Positions 54,674 to 63,576 of a DNA stretch of 64,000 nt are shown piece by piece. The notes below the pieces were generated by a model. That model was not told where the DNA came from, ran no database searches, and was given only the letters and a program-made list of their open reading frames with translations. This DNA is from an uncultured Bacteroidales bacterium. GTDB taxonomy: Bacteria > Bacteroidota > Bacteroidia > Bacteroidales > UBA932. The first letter of the stretch is position 1. Each line of letters starts with the position of its first letter. Location of the stretch: assembly GCA_944322585.1 (NCBI GenBank), contig CALUPB010000006.1, positions 62,001 through 126,000 on the forward strand, given 5' to 3'. Position numbers and translations under genes: made by a program.

Positions 54674-56509
54674 TTATTCCTCATCACCGATTGCCCTGAT
54701 ACGGGTTTCAAGCTCCTTCAGCTCGGCCTTGGATTTTTCTATCCTGTCCTGCATCTGACGTATCAGAGGCTCTGAATTCTTGGACATGGCAAAGAACCCT
54801 ATGTTGTTTTCATAAGTCACTATATCCTGCTCAAGCTGGTTGTATTTCTGGATAAGCCTCTCCTTTTCAGTTTTCGGAGCCTTGGCATGATGGCTTCTCC
54901 TGACCTTGGCCGCATCAGGGAATTTCCTGTCTACAGCCTCCTTGTAAGCCTGGGAAATATTGTCCTTCTCCTTGAACGGCACGAAACCTATCTCCTGCCA
55001 TCTCTGCATGAATGTTTCAAGAGCCTTGTCGTCCGTCTCCTGATCCCCGGTAATCTGATATGCCTCTATTTCCGAGACAAGCTTCTGCTTTGCCTTCAGA
55101 TTGCCGTAAAAATTGTTCTCCGGTTTCGCATTCCTGTCCCTCTCATTGAAGAACTCGTCACACGCAGCACGGAAACGCTTCCAGAGCTGTTCGGATTTTT
55201 TCCTCGGGACTGCCCCTATCTCCTTCCACTGTCTCTGGAGATTTATGAACTGGTCCGTAGCCTTCTTCCATTCAGTGCTGCTCTTGAGGGCTTCCGCAGC
55301 CTCGCAAAGGGATATTTTCTTCTCGAGGTTGGCATTCATGCTGTCCTTATATTCATTATAGAATTCCCTCTTGCGTGCAAAGAACTTGTCGCATGCAGCA
55401 CGGAACCTGTCATATATCTTCTGGTTCTCCTTCCTTGTGGCAAATCCGATTGACCTCCACTGCTTCTGGATATCCTCTATCTCCTTTGAGCAGGTATTCC
55501 AGTCCGCAGAAGAGACGATCTCCCTTCCGGCAATCTCTTCCACCTTTTCACAGAGCGCAGTCTTGGCGGCAAGATTTTCCACCTGCTGCTCCTTGAGACC
55601 TTCGAAGTATGCCTGATATTTCTTGTTGATTACAGCCGTGGCAGCCTTGAAACGGTTCCAGATATCCTCCCTGTATTCCTTGGCGACCGGACCGTATTCC
55701 TTCCACTGCTCATGAAGTTTCTGAAGTTCCCTGAAAGCCTCCACCACCCTGTCGCTCTCAGCCAGCTTCTCCGCCATCTCGCAGAACTTTTCCTTCACCT
55801 CAAGGTTTTTCCTGAAATCCAGGTCGCGCAGTTCACGGTTGATCTTGACCATGTCATAGAACTGCTCCACATACAGCTGGTACGTATCATTGATGTTCCT
55901 GTAGCTCTGAACCGGGACAGGGCCTATGGCCCTCCAGCGGTTCTGTATCTCCCTGAATTCCGGGAATGTCGCATTCACATCCTCCTGCTTTTCCAGAAGA
56001 GCCTTCAGATCGGCGATCACGGCCTCCTTCCTGGCCAGATTGTCCTCCCTCTCCTTCTCCATCCTGGCGTTGTAGTCCGCCCTCTCCTTGCGGTACGTAT
56101 TATAATATACCTTGAAACCATTCTCTATCTCAGTAAAGATGTCCTCAGAGACAGTATCCCCCGCCTCTGCCTTCTCCTTGGAAAGCCTTTTGTAGAAAGC
56201 AGTCTTGATCGCTTCGGCCTCCTTGTTCATCTTCATCCTTTCGCTGTTCCTGCCCAATTCCTCGAAAAGGGAAACGAGCTCGGCAAGCGTCTTGTCCGAA
56301 TAGTTCACCTCCTGATCTTCCGGAGTCGCATCCTCCTCCGCTTCATGCGGTTCCGCCTCCACGGCATCCGCCTCTTCATTTTTCACAGGTTCACCGGCAG
56401 TCACGGTCCCTGCCTGCACTTCTTCCGTAGCAGGTGCAGCCTCCTCCATGACCTCTGGCTCATTCACAGCGTCGCGGTTAATCTCGTCACTCATAATTGT
56501 CATGTTCAT
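54674..56509 (-). CDS. DUF349-repeat coiled-coil protein
   Basis: 611 residues. An acidic N-terminus (about 1-75, Glu-rich) is followed by several DUF349 repeats recognisable by recurring W-R-x-I-G / W-K-x-I-G motifs (RWRAIGPVP, QWRSIGFAT, QWKEIGAVP, RWQEIGFVP). A C-terminal coiled coil follows. Family function is not established; homologues are cytoplasmic and conserved in Bacteroidota. First gene of the DUF349-yidC-yggS run. Confidence 0.9.
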   Translation of the reverse strand: MNMTIMSDEINRDAVNEPEVMEEAAPATEEVQAGTVTAGEPVKNEEADAVEAEPHEAEEDATPEDQEVNYSDKTLAELVSLFEELGRNSERMKMNKEAEAIKTAFYKRLSKEKAEAGDTVSEDIFTEIENGFKVYYNTYRKERADYNARMEKEREDNLARKEAVIADLKALLEKQEDVNATFPEFREIQNRWRAIGPVPVQSYRNINDTYQLYVEQFYDMVKINRELRDLDFRKNLEVKEKFCEMAEKLAESDRVVEAFRELQKLHEQWKEYGPVAKEYREDIWNRFKAATAVINKKYQAYFEGLKEQQVENLAAKTALCEKVEEIAGREIVSSADWNTCSKEIEDIQKQWRSIGFATRKENQKIYDRFRAACDKFFARKREFYNEYKDSMNANLEKKISLCEAAEALKSSTEWKKATDQFINLQRQWKEIGAVPRKKSEQLWKRFRAACDEFFNERDRNAKPENNFYGNLKAKQKLVSEIEAYQITGDQETDDKALETFMQRWQEIGFVPFKEKDNISQAYKEAVDRKFPDAAKVRRSHHAKAPKTEKERLIQKYNQLEQDIVTYENNIGFFAMSKNSEPLIRQMQDRIEKSKAELKELETRIRAIGDEE

Positions 56510-56526
56510 ATAAATATTCCAGCCTG

Positions 56527-56534
56527 CAAATATA
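56527..56534 (-). promoter_or_regulatory. -7 box for DUF349-yidC-yggS
   Basis: TATATTTG on the minus strand, 17 nt before the start codon. Confidence 0.6.
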
Positions 56535-56588
56535 TGACTTTTTAATTATAATTCATGAGAAGCTGTTTTAATTTTTGCCGATATGAAC

Positions 56589-56596
56589 TATTTTTG
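56589..56596 (+). promoter_or_regulatory. -7 box for trmD
   Basis: TATTTTTG with a TTTT about 20 nt upstream, 21 nt before the trmD ATG at 56618. Confidence 0.55.
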
Positions 56597-56617
56597 CATA
56601 CCTTAAACAATCTGGAA

Positions 56618-57295
56618 ATGAGAATCGACATCATAACTGTTGTCCCGGAACTTCTTGAAAGTCCGTTGGGGCACTCCATTGTAGGCAGGGCCATAAAAAA
56701 AGGAATAGCTGACATACGGGTTCACAACCTGAGGGAATTCGGGAAAGGGCCGAGGCTGCAGGTGGACGATTACAGCTATGGAGGGGATGCGGGAATGGTG
56801 ATGATGGTCGAGCCCATCTGGAGAATGATAGAAAAGCTCAGGCAAGAAAGGGAATATGATGAAATAATCTATATGACCCCCGACGGGGAGACCTTCACCC
56901 AGGGCATGGCAAATGAACTTTCGCTCAAGGAAAATATCATCATTCTGTGCGGCCATTACAAAGGGGTGGACCAGAGGGTGAGGGACCATCTGATAACGAG
57001 GGAGATTACCGTTGGAGACTACGTGCTCAGCGGCGGGGAGATCCCGGCCGCCATCGTTGCCGACGCCATAGTGCGGCTCCTGCCCGGAGCGATAACCGAC
57101 GAGACATCTGCACTGAGCGACTGTTACCAGGACGGGCTCCTTTCCCCTCCAATATATACGCGTCCGGCCGAATTCAACGGCTGGAAAGTCCCTGAAGTGC
57201 TCCTGAGCGGCAATCCAAGGCTGATACGGGAATGGCAGGATGAACAGGCAATCGAGCGGACAAAAAAATTAAGGCCGAAACTTTTGTCGGAATGA
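56618..57295 (+). CDS. trmD: tRNA (guanine-37-N1)-methyltransferase
   Basis: 225 residues from the ATG at 56618 ([21 protein letters not shown]). An earlier in-frame ATG at 56555 lies upstream of the promoter box. The trefoil-knot SAM site is in YMTPDG near 85, [13 protein letters not shown] near 107 and [12 protein letters not shown] near 134. It methylates G37 of tRNAs reading CUN, CCN and CGG and prevents frameshifting. Confidence 0.96.
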   Translation: MRIDIITVVPELLESPLGHSIVGRAIKKGIADIRVHNLREFGKGPRLQVDDYSYGGDAGMVMMVEPIWRMIEKLRQEREYDEIIYMTPDGETFTQGMANELSLKENIIILCGHYKGVDQRVRDHLITREITVGDYVLSGGEIPAAIVADAIVRLLPGAITDETSALSDCYQDGLLSPPIYTRPAEFNGWKVPEVLLSGNPRLIREWQDEQAIERTKKLRPKLLSE

Positions 57296-57318
57296 TTTGT
57301 TTTTATAAAAAAGTTGAT

Positions 57319-57326
57319 TATATTTG
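57319..57326 (+). promoter_or_regulatory. -7 box for the candidate small RNA
   Basis: TATATTTG just after the trmD stop, with no protein-coding gene downstream on this strand. Confidence 0.55.
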
Positions 57327-57332
57327 CAGAGT

Positions 57333-57503
57333 GTTAGAACGGAAGCAAGATTTGCTTAATATTTATAATCGATATTTAAAGTTTAAGTTAAACAATAGAA
57401 GATTACGTCTAATATCTAACCACTACTAATTAATTATCCAAATCGGGATACACACACTACTAACTAACCAGAAACGCCCCGCAGTGATGCAGGGCGTTTT
57501 CCA
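57333..57503 (+). ncRNA. Candidate small RNA between trmD and the TonB receptor gene
   Basis: A 170-nt AT-rich stretch bounded by a consensus promoter box (57319-57326) and a strong terminator (57472-57500), without an open frame of useful size. Local hairpins are AAGCAA/TTGCTT, GTTTAA/TTAAAC and AGATTA/TAATATCT. The length fits bacterial 6S RNA or another Bacteroidetes sRNA, but I cannot assign a family. Confidence 0.45.
57472..57500. terminator. Bidirectional terminator
   Basis: AAACGCCC and GGGCGTTT (8 bp) plus an inner GCA/TGC around loop GTGA, followed by a T run on both strands. It serves the candidate sRNA on plus and the TonB receptor gene on minus. Confidence 0.8.
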
Positions 57504-57518
57504 TTGTGGGCAAGCATG

Positions 57519-59951
57519 TCAGAAGCGGTAACTGAGCTTCAGCATGAAATTGATCGGAGCCTGAGGATAAATCCATACGTATGTAGTGATATCATCGCTG
57601 CCATCGTACATCTCCCTTGAAGCTCCTCCATCGGCATAATACATATTGTTGAAAAGGTTATTTATGTATCCTCCGAGCCCGAGAACGCCTTTCTTCAGGT
57701 TGAATTCATGCGTCAGGCTCAGGTTGGAGACAAAATATGCCGGAATACTGCGCTCTTCATTGGAGGTATTGTCAAGATACTGTCTGCCGACATATTTGCC
57801 GTTGATTGACAAAGTCGTGGTCTTCAAGGAATTGTGCGCGACGTTACGGAACGGTGTGAAACTCAGCTGCACCATTCCCACAACGGACGGAGACATGAGC
57901 ATGTCAGTCCTGCCGCAGTCCTGCCTGAAATTCCGGAGAAAGACATAGTCTGCATCATATACGGGAATATAGGCGATATAGTCCTGTATCTTATTGAGAC
58001 TCAACGTCAGGTTGGCATCCGCACGCAGCCAGGGAAGTGCCTCCCATGCTGCGGACAGTTCAATTCCTCTCCTGTATCCCCTTCCGGCATTTTCCTTGAT
58101 GGCATATCCGGAGTCGCTCAGACGTCCCGTCTCGAGCAGCATGTCGAAATATTCCATAAAATACAGGTTGGCGGATGCACTCACCTTCGGCGACGTATAG
58201 GTATAGCCAATCTCGACATCCACCATTTTCTCCGGCTTCAGTTCTTCCCTCCTGCCGTCACCGCCATTGGCATCGATCAGGTTATTGGTTATAATGACTT
58301 CCTTTATATCGCTTCTGCCCGGTTCCCTGTTCCCGAGAGCAGCGGAGACATAGGCTTTATGCCTGTCGAAACTGAAGGTCAGTCCCGCCCTCGGATTGAA
58401 GAAATTCCATGCCGTACTGTAGTCGAGAGGGCTTCCGTCATCATCCGGGCCGGCCATTTTCAGGGAAATGCCCCTGTACTGCAGGTCGGCGTAGGCAGTG
58501 AGCCATTCCACCGGTGCATATTCCGCCCTCGCGAACACATTCACCTCGTCTTTAAGTCCGTTGTTCAGATACCATGTGCCGGCCGCATTGTAGGCATCAT
58601 AGTCGAAACCGGACGGAAGCCTGTTACCCCAGAGGAGCTTGCCGATATGATCCCCGTCATAGCGTGAAAGATTGATGCCTCCGGTGACGTTCACTCTTTC
58701 GCCGGTGTAGCGGACCTCGGAATTGAGGACAAGATAGTAATTGTCCATCGCCTCCCGCTCAATGAAATCTCCCCCGTCAGTCATCAAAGGCTGGCCGTCG
58801 TCTCCGGTAACAGCCTGCCCTGTCATCGGGTCGATAAGCTCCGGCACTTCAGGAAAGGCGGCGATCCCGAGCATTTCCTGCAGATTGTAATCGGCTACAG
58901 TCTTCCCTGTCTCGTACTCTTCATAATAGCCGTCGCCCTTGGTAAAATTGAACGTGGTGCTCCAGGTCACATTTTTCGGGAACTGGTGGGTATAGTTGAG
59001 CTGGAGGTGGTGCTGGGTGTAGTTGTCCGTCTGGTTGTCATAATACAGGGTATTTCCGAAAATGTCGGTATACTCCCCAGCGCTGTTGTACCGGCGGTCG
59101 GACGCATATGTCTCCGGATCTATGCCGTTCCATGTAATTCCCGTATGCTGGTCTCCCATAAGCCAGGTGAACTTCAGGGAATTGTTTCCTTTCATCCATC
59201 CTAATGCGGCATATGCCGACTGCACCTTTGCCTTGGCATTGCGTATATACCCGTCCGTATAGCCGCGGGAATAGGCTAAATCCAGATACAGTCCGGATCG
59301 GGTCAGGCCTGTGCCGGCGGCTACAGTCGCAGTGAATGTATCATATGACCCGTATGATAGGTCCAGACTGGCATACGGCTCCATTCCTACGGACGCCGTG
59401 CTCATGTTCACGCTTGCCCCGAATGCCCCGGCACCGTTGGCGGAAGTTCCGAGTCCCCTCTGGAGCTGCACCGAACTCAGGATGTTGGTGAGGGCCGGAA
59501 TATTCACCCAGAAGACCTCCTGAGACTCAGCGTCATTGAGGGTTATTCCGTTGAGAGTCACATTTATCTGGGAGCCTTTCGTGCCCCTGACCGTCATCTT
59601 GGAATAGCCGAGACCGGTACCTCCCTCGTTCACGGCCACAACCGACGGCTGCAGGTTCAGGGTCATAGGCAGGGAATTGATGGGATTCGTCCTCCTCATC
59701 TGCTCCTTCCCTACCATCGTGTAGGTCACAGGCGTATTCTTCCCGGCCCGGGAAGCGGAAACGACTACACTGTCCAGCCTGTCCGTCCTGTCTCCATAGA
59801 TATCCGCATCTCCGTTTTCAGAATTCACCGTGCTTCCCGCACGGGATACTCCGGCCTTTCCGGCCGCTTCATTCCCCGCAGCTGCTGCGGAGAACGGAAT
59901 GAGCGCGACAAGCGCTGCTGAAATAAAAAAACCTCGCATAAAGAATTTCAT
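57519..59951 (-). CDS. TonB-dependent outer-membrane receptor, probably for thiamine
   Basis: 810 residues from the ATG at 59951 (MKFFMRGFFISAALVALIPFSAAAA signal peptide). An in-frame ATG at 59969 is possible. The plug domain (VVVSASRAGKNTPVTYTMVGKEQM, MTVRGTKGSQINVTLNGI) lies at about 65-180, followed by a 22-strand barrel ending in LKLSYRF. There is no N-terminal carboxypeptidase-like domain. A TPP riboswitch directly upstream indicates import of thiamine or a thiamine compound, as for OMP-thi receptors of Bacteroides. No inner-membrane transporter is adjacent. Confidence 0.9.
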   Translation of the reverse strand: MKFFMRGFFISAALVALIPFSAAAAGNEAAGKAGVSRAGSTVNSENGDADIYGDRTDRLDSVVVSASRAGKNTPVTYTMVGKEQMRRTNPINSLPMTLNLQPSVVAVNEGGTGLGYSKMTVRGTKGSQINVTLNGITLNDAESQEVFWVNIPALTNILSSVQLQRGLGTSANGAGAFGASVNMSTASVGMEPYASLDLSYGSYDTFTATVAAGTGLTRSGLYLDLAYSRGYTDGYIRNAKAKVQSAYAALGWMKGNNSLKFTWLMGDQHTGITWNGIDPETYASDRRYNSAGEYTDIFGNTLYYDNQTDNYTQHHLQLNYTHQFPKNVTWSTTFNFTKGDGYYEEYETGKTVADYNLQEMLGIAAFPEVPELIDPMTGQAVTGDDGQPLMTDGGDFIEREAMDNYYLVLNSEVRYTGERVNVTGGINLSRYDGDHIGKLLWGNRLPSGFDYDAYNAAGTWYLNNGLKDEVNVFARAEYAPVEWLTAYADLQYRGISLKMAGPDDDGSPLDYSTAWNFFNPRAGLTFSFDRHKAYVSAALGNREPGRSDIKEVIITNNLIDANGGDGRREELKPEKMVDVEIGYTYTSPKVSASANLYFMEYFDMLLETGRLSDSGYAIKENAGRGYRRGIELSAAWEALPWLRADANLTLSLNKIQDYIAYIPVYDADYVFLRNFRQDCGRTDMLMSPSVVGMVQLSFTPFRNVAHNSLKTTTLSINGKYVGRQYLDNTSNEERSIPAYFVSNLSLTHEFNLKKGVLGLGGYINNLFNNMYYADGGASREMYDGSDDITTYVWIYPQAPINFMLKLSYRF

Positions 59952-59987
59952 TATGCAAGGGGTGCGCACAGTATGCGCATGAGAAAT

Positions 59988-60121
59988 CTGCTTCCCTACG
60001 CCGGTATTGGCCGGATCAGGTTCAATGGGACTCTCTCAACTCCGTCCTGAAATCCATGCCGCCGGATTTTTCCCGATAACCGGAACCGCCATGCATGTCT
60101 TTCCACGGAGTACCCCCGCAA
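59988..60121 (-). promoter_or_regulatory. TPP riboswitch (THI element)
   Basis: On the minus strand: GGGGGTACTCC at the 5' side, an extended P3 arm, GGAGTTGAGAGAGTCCC, TTGAACCTGATC, then CCGGCCAATACCGGCGTAGGGAAGC. The CUGAUC and GGGAAGC signatures and the UUGAGA core match the thiamine pyrophosphate aptamer. It ends about 36 nt before the receptor start, so translational control is likely; a separate terminator hairpin is not obvious. Confidence 0.95.
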
Positions 60122-60161
60122 TATTTTATTCAAACGATCCGCTCCCTTCCGGAAGCGCGTG

Positions 60162-60193
60162 CAAATATACGCAAAAGCCGAGAGCAGAGCAAA
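60162..60193 (-). promoter_or_regulatory. Repeat-borne promoter for the TPP riboswitch and TonB receptor
   Basis: TTTG (60190-60193) and TATATTTG (60162-60169) on the minus strand with a 20-nt spacer, about 40 nt upstream of the aptamer. Confidence 0.72.
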
Positions 60194-60204
60194 TTTATTT
60201 TTCG
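60162..60204 (-). repeat. Single inverted copy of the promoter-bearing repeat
   Basis: The minus strand reads AAATAAATTTGCTCTGC, then CTCTCGGCTTTTGCG and TATATTTG. Only the -33/-7 half is kept. The left palindrome arm is lost, and the TAA stop of the glutaminyl cyclase gene (60195-60197) is formed by the repeat itself. Confidence 0.9.
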
Positions 60205-60983
60205 ACAAGACGGATCTCATACAGACGGGGCCAGTTCTTGCCTGTGAGATATATCCTGCCGTCATCCGGATTCCAGGCAATGCCATTGAGCACATCCGTA
60301 TCCGGAGTCCTCAACCGGGCCGGCAACAGCCCCGAAACATCTACGGTAGCCTCCACATTCCCCGTATCGGGGTCAATGATCAGAATAAGGTCCGAAGTAT
60401 AGACGTTTGCCCATATCTTCCCGTCTATGTATTCCAGTTCATTGAGGAACCGCATCGGCCGTCCGTTCATTCTTGCAGTCACCCTCCTGCGGACGCCGAA
60501 AGCAGTATCCATGAAATAGAGCGTAGCGGAACCGTCGCTTGCGATCAAAGACTTCCCGTCAGTCGTAAGTCCCCATCCCTCACGCGGATACGAATATGTC
60601 GCCTGATATTCCAGCGAAGCTGCATCATAAATGAAAGCCACCCTGCCCGTCCATGTCAGGATATAGAGCTTTCCGTCAAGTACCGAAGAGCCCTCGATGA
60701 AGTATTTGTCCGAAAAGTCAATCTTTTCCAACGGCTTTCCCGTAGCGATGTCGACCCGTCTGAAAGACGAGCCGCCGTAAGTGCCGGTACTCTCGTACAT
60801 ACTGCCGTCATGAAAGAACAGTCCCTGCGTATACGCCTTTGTATCATGCGGGTATTCATTCACCACTTCCACCCTGTATTCACGTACCCGTGACGATGCA
60901 CAGGCAACAGACAGTGTCCCGACACTCCCGGACAACAGTATCAGGGCAAGAGAGAGATGACATATGCCAGACCATGGTCTCAT
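60195..60983 (-). CDS. Glutaminyl-peptide cyclotransferase (bacterial five-bladed type)
   Basis: 262 residues with a signal sequence (about 1-30; VACAS could be a lipobox). The beta-propeller glutamine cyclotransferase family is recognised from PHDTKAYTQGLFF near 45, YESTGTYGGSS near 63, FIEGSSVLDGKLYILTW near 95, LNELEYIDGKIWANVY near 179 and VLNGIAWN near 231. It converts N-terminal glutamine of exported peptides to pyroglutamate in the periplasm. It lies 30 nt downstream of pyrG. Confidence 0.92.
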   Translation of the reverse strand: MRPWSGICHLSLALILLSGSVGTLSVACASSRVREYRVEVVNEYPHDTKAYTQGLFFHDGSMYESTGTYGGSSFRRVDIATGKPLEKIDFSDKYFIEGSSVLDGKLYILTWTGRVAFIYDAASLEYQATYSYPREGWGLTTDGKSLIASDGSATLYFMDTAFGVRRRVTARMNGRPMRFLNELEYIDGKIWANVYTSDLILIIDPDTGNVEATVDVSGLLPARLRTPDTDVLNGIAWNPDDGRIYLTGKNWPRLYEIRLVEK

Positions 60984-61013
60984 GTCTGCAGGATCCGTTT
61001 ATTATGAAAGTCT

Positions 61014-62651
61014 TTATTTCTCATCGGCCTTTTCGCAGCGATGTTCCTTGCGGTACTGCATGGCCGCTTTCACGAATGCGACGAATATCGGCTGGGGGTG
61101 TTCCGGCGTACTCTTGAGTTCAGGATGGAACTGTACTCCTATGAAGAACGGATGGGACGGGATCTCGACAATCTCCACAAGGCCTGTCTCCGGATTGCGT
61201 CCGGAAGCCTTCATCCCGGCCTGCTCGACTACGGGCAGGTAATCGTTGTTGAACTCGTATCTGTGTCTGTGTCTTTCGGAAATCAGTTCCTTGCCGTATA
61301 TCCTGTATGCGAGCGAACCTTTCTCTATCTTGCAGTCGTATGCTCCAAGACGCATCGTGCCCCCTTTGATAGTAGTGCTCTTCTGGTCTTCCATCAGGTC
61401 TATTATAGGGGTGGTTGTAGCCGGATTCACCTCTGTGGAAACGGCATCCTTGAGTCCGAGGACATCGCGGGCGAACTCCACGACGCACATCTGCATCCCC
61501 AGACATATGCCGAAGAAAGGCACATTGTGCTCCCTTGCATACCTGACGGCAACGATCTTGCCTTCGAGACCTCTCTCTCCGAATCCCGGAGCCACGAGTA
61601 CTGCATCCATATTGCCTAATTTCTCCTCCGCATTCTGTTCATTGAGGAACTCGCTGTGGACAGTATGCACATTCACCTTGCATTCGTTGGCAGCTCCTGC
61701 ATGCACGAACGATTCCAGGATGGATTTGTATGCATCCTGAAGCTCGACATACTTGCCGACAAGGGCTATGTCAGTCTCGTATTTCGGGTTGAACAGCTTG
61801 TTCAGGAAAGCTTTCCATTTGGTGAGATCCGGCTCCGGAAGATCGGTCATACCGAAATGCTGGAGCACCAGCTGGTCGAGCTTCTCCTCCTTCATGTTCA
61901 GAGGGACCATATAAATGGACGGCGCATCTATGGACTGGATCACATGTCCGGGCTTGACATTGCAGAAAAGGGCCACCTTCTTGCGTATTTCCGGAGTCAG
62001 TGGCTGTTCGGTACGGCATACGATGATGTCCGGCTGTACTCCGTTCTGCTGGAGCATCTGGACAGAATGCTGAGTAGGCTTCGTCTTGAGCTCCTTGGCA
62101 GCCTTGAGATACGGCACGAGCGTCAGATGGATCGTTACGCAGTCCTCTTCCGGAAGTTCCCACTGCAACTGGCGCACAGCCTCGATGAACGGCTGGGACT
62201 CCATGTCTCCGACTGTCCCCCCTATTTCAGTTATGACCACATCATACTTCCCGCTCTTCCCGAGGAGCAGCATCCTGCGCTTGATCTCATCGGTGATATG
62301 CGGTACTATCTGGACAGTCTTGCCGAGATAGGCGCCTTCCCTCTCACGACTGATGACGGTATGGTAAATCTTGCCTGTCGTCACATTGTTCGCCTTGGAG
62401 GTATGCACGCCGAGAAAACGCTCATAATGCCCGAGGTCGAGATCCGTTTCGGCTCCGTCATCCGTCACATAACACTCACCGTGCTCATACGGATTGAGTG
62501 TTCCCGGGTCGATATTGATATACGGATCGAATTTCTGGATTGTCACCCTGAGACCCCTGGCCTGCAGAAGTTTTGCGAGAGATGCGGAAATGATGCCTTT
62601 CCCGAGGGAAGAAGCCACGCCCCCTGAAACGAATACATACTTAGTGCTCAT
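61014..62651 (-). CDS. pyrG: CTP synthase
   Basis: 545 residues. N-terminal synthase domain with KYVFVSGGVASSLGKGI (P-loop) and EIGGTVGDMES near 145. C-terminal class I glutamine amidotransferase domain with nucleophile in FFGICLGMQMCVVEFAR near 380 and the His-Glu pair in IGVQFHPE near 515. It converts UTP to CTP using glutamine. The gene forms a pair with the glutaminyl cyclase gene downstream. Confidence 0.97.
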   Translation of the reverse strand: MSTKYVFVSGGVASSLGKGIISASLAKLLQARGLRVTIQKFDPYINIDPGTLNPYEHGECYVTDDGAETDLDLGHYERFLGVHTSKANNVTTGKIYHTVISREREGAYLGKTVQIVPHITDEIKRRMLLLGKSGKYDVVITEIGGTVGDMESQPFIEAVRQLQWELPEEDCVTIHLTLVPYLKAAKELKTKPTQHSVQMLQQNGVQPDIIVCRTEQPLTPEIRKKVALFCNVKPGHVIQSIDAPSIYMVPLNMKEEKLDQLVLQHFGMTDLPEPDLTKWKAFLNKLFNPKYETDIALVGKYVELQDAYKSILESFVHAGAANECKVNVHTVHSEFLNEQNAEEKLGNMDAVLVAPGFGERGLEGKIVAVRYAREHNVPFFGICLGMQMCVVEFARDVLGLKDAVSTEVNPATTTPIIDLMEDQKSTTIKGGTMRLGAYDCKIEKGSLAYRIYGKELISERHRHRYEFNNDYLPVVEQAGMKASGRNPETGLVEIVEIPSHPFFIGVQFHPELKSTPEHPQPIFVAFVKAAMQYRKEHRCEKADEK

Positions 62652-62678
62652 ACAAAGAATTTACCGTTAACAGAGGTA

Positions 62679-62686
62679 CAAAAATA
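62679..62686 (-). promoter_or_regulatory. -7 box for pyrG
   Basis: TATTTTTG on the minus strand, 27 nt before the pyrG start. Confidence 0.55.
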
Positions 62687-62716
62687 GTGAAAAAAAATGA
62701 TATGAAAAATATTTAT

Positions 62717-62724
62717 TACCTTTG
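62717..62724 (+). promoter_or_regulatory. -7 box for the 5-alpha-reductase gene
   Basis: TACCTTTG, 31 nt before the ATG at 62756. Confidence 0.6.
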
Positions 62725-62755
62725 CGGGTGATTTGACGAAAATACCTGAACCGAA

Positions 62756-63535
62756 ATGCATACCTATATTATAATGATGACGGCAATGGCCCTTCTTGCA
62801 GTGGTCGTCTATATCGCACTGTTCCATTTCAAGGCAGGGTACGGCTATCTTTCGACAGCCAACTGGGGACCGAAGATAAACAACAGGGCGGCATGGGTCA
62901 TCATGGAAGCTCCGGCATTCTGTTTCCTGCTGTTCTATTCAGTAAGGTTCGGATTGTCGGGAATCGACACCGGGAATGACAAGACGGTCCTGTATACGAT
63001 GGCGGGCCTGTTCCTCATCCATTATTTCCAGAGGGCGTTCATTTTCCCGCTGCTTATGAGAGGCAACGGGAAGATGCCTATAGCCATCATGTCGATGGGA
63101 ATGATATTCAATACATTGAATTCCTACTTTATCGGAGCCTGGCTGTACAGGTTCGCTCCGTCAGGAATGTACACGACCGACTGGTTCACATCCATACAGT
63201 TCATTATCGGGACACTCATATTCCTCACGGGAATGCTTATAAACATGGATTCCGACTCGGTCATCAGGCATCTGCGCAAGCCAGGGGATACGAAACACTA
63301 TATCCCGCGCAGGCATCTGTACAAATACGTGACATCGGCCAACTATTTCGGGGAAGTGACGGAATGGACAGGATATGCCATTCTCACCTGGTCTCCGGCC
63401 GGACTGCTGTTTGCCATATGGACATTCGCAAATCTCGCCCCGAGAGCCAAAGCCCTGACCGAAAAATACGAAGAGGAATTCGGGGATGAATACAGGGAAC
63501 TGCACAAGAAGCATCTTATACCATTCATCTGGTAA
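62756..63535 (+). CDS. 3-oxo-5-alpha-steroid 4-dehydrogenase family membrane protein
   Basis: 259 residues with about six hydrophobic segments. The length and pattern match eukaryotic SRD5A1-type steroid 5-alpha-reductases. Family features include FLIHYFQRAFIFPLLMRG near 90, the NMDSDSVIRHLR and HYIPRRHLYKYVTSANYFGEVTEW stretch (about 162-201, NADPH/substrate region), and the C-terminal APRAKALTEKYEEEF..LIPFIW. The enzyme would reduce the delta-4 double bond of 3-oxo steroids or bile acids with NADPH. It lies 41 nt before a flavin oxidoreductase gene on the same strand, which matches gut bile-acid loci. Confidence 0.85.
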   Translation: MHTYIIMMTAMALLAVVVYIALFHFKAGYGYLSTANWGPKINNRAAWVIMEAPAFCFLLFYSVRFGLSGIDTGNDKTVLYTMAGLFLIHYFQRAFIFPLLMRGNGKMPIAIMSMGMIFNTLNSYFIGAWLYRFAPSGMYTTDWFTSIQFIIGTLIFLTGMLINMDSDSVIRHLRKPGDTKHYIPRRHLYKYVTSANYFGEVTEWTGYAILTWSPAGLLFAIWTFANLAPRAKALTEKYEEEFGDEYRELHKKHLIPFIW

Positions 63536-63576
63536 GGCCGCTCCCCGAACGGACAAGACGAATAAAAGGATTCCAA

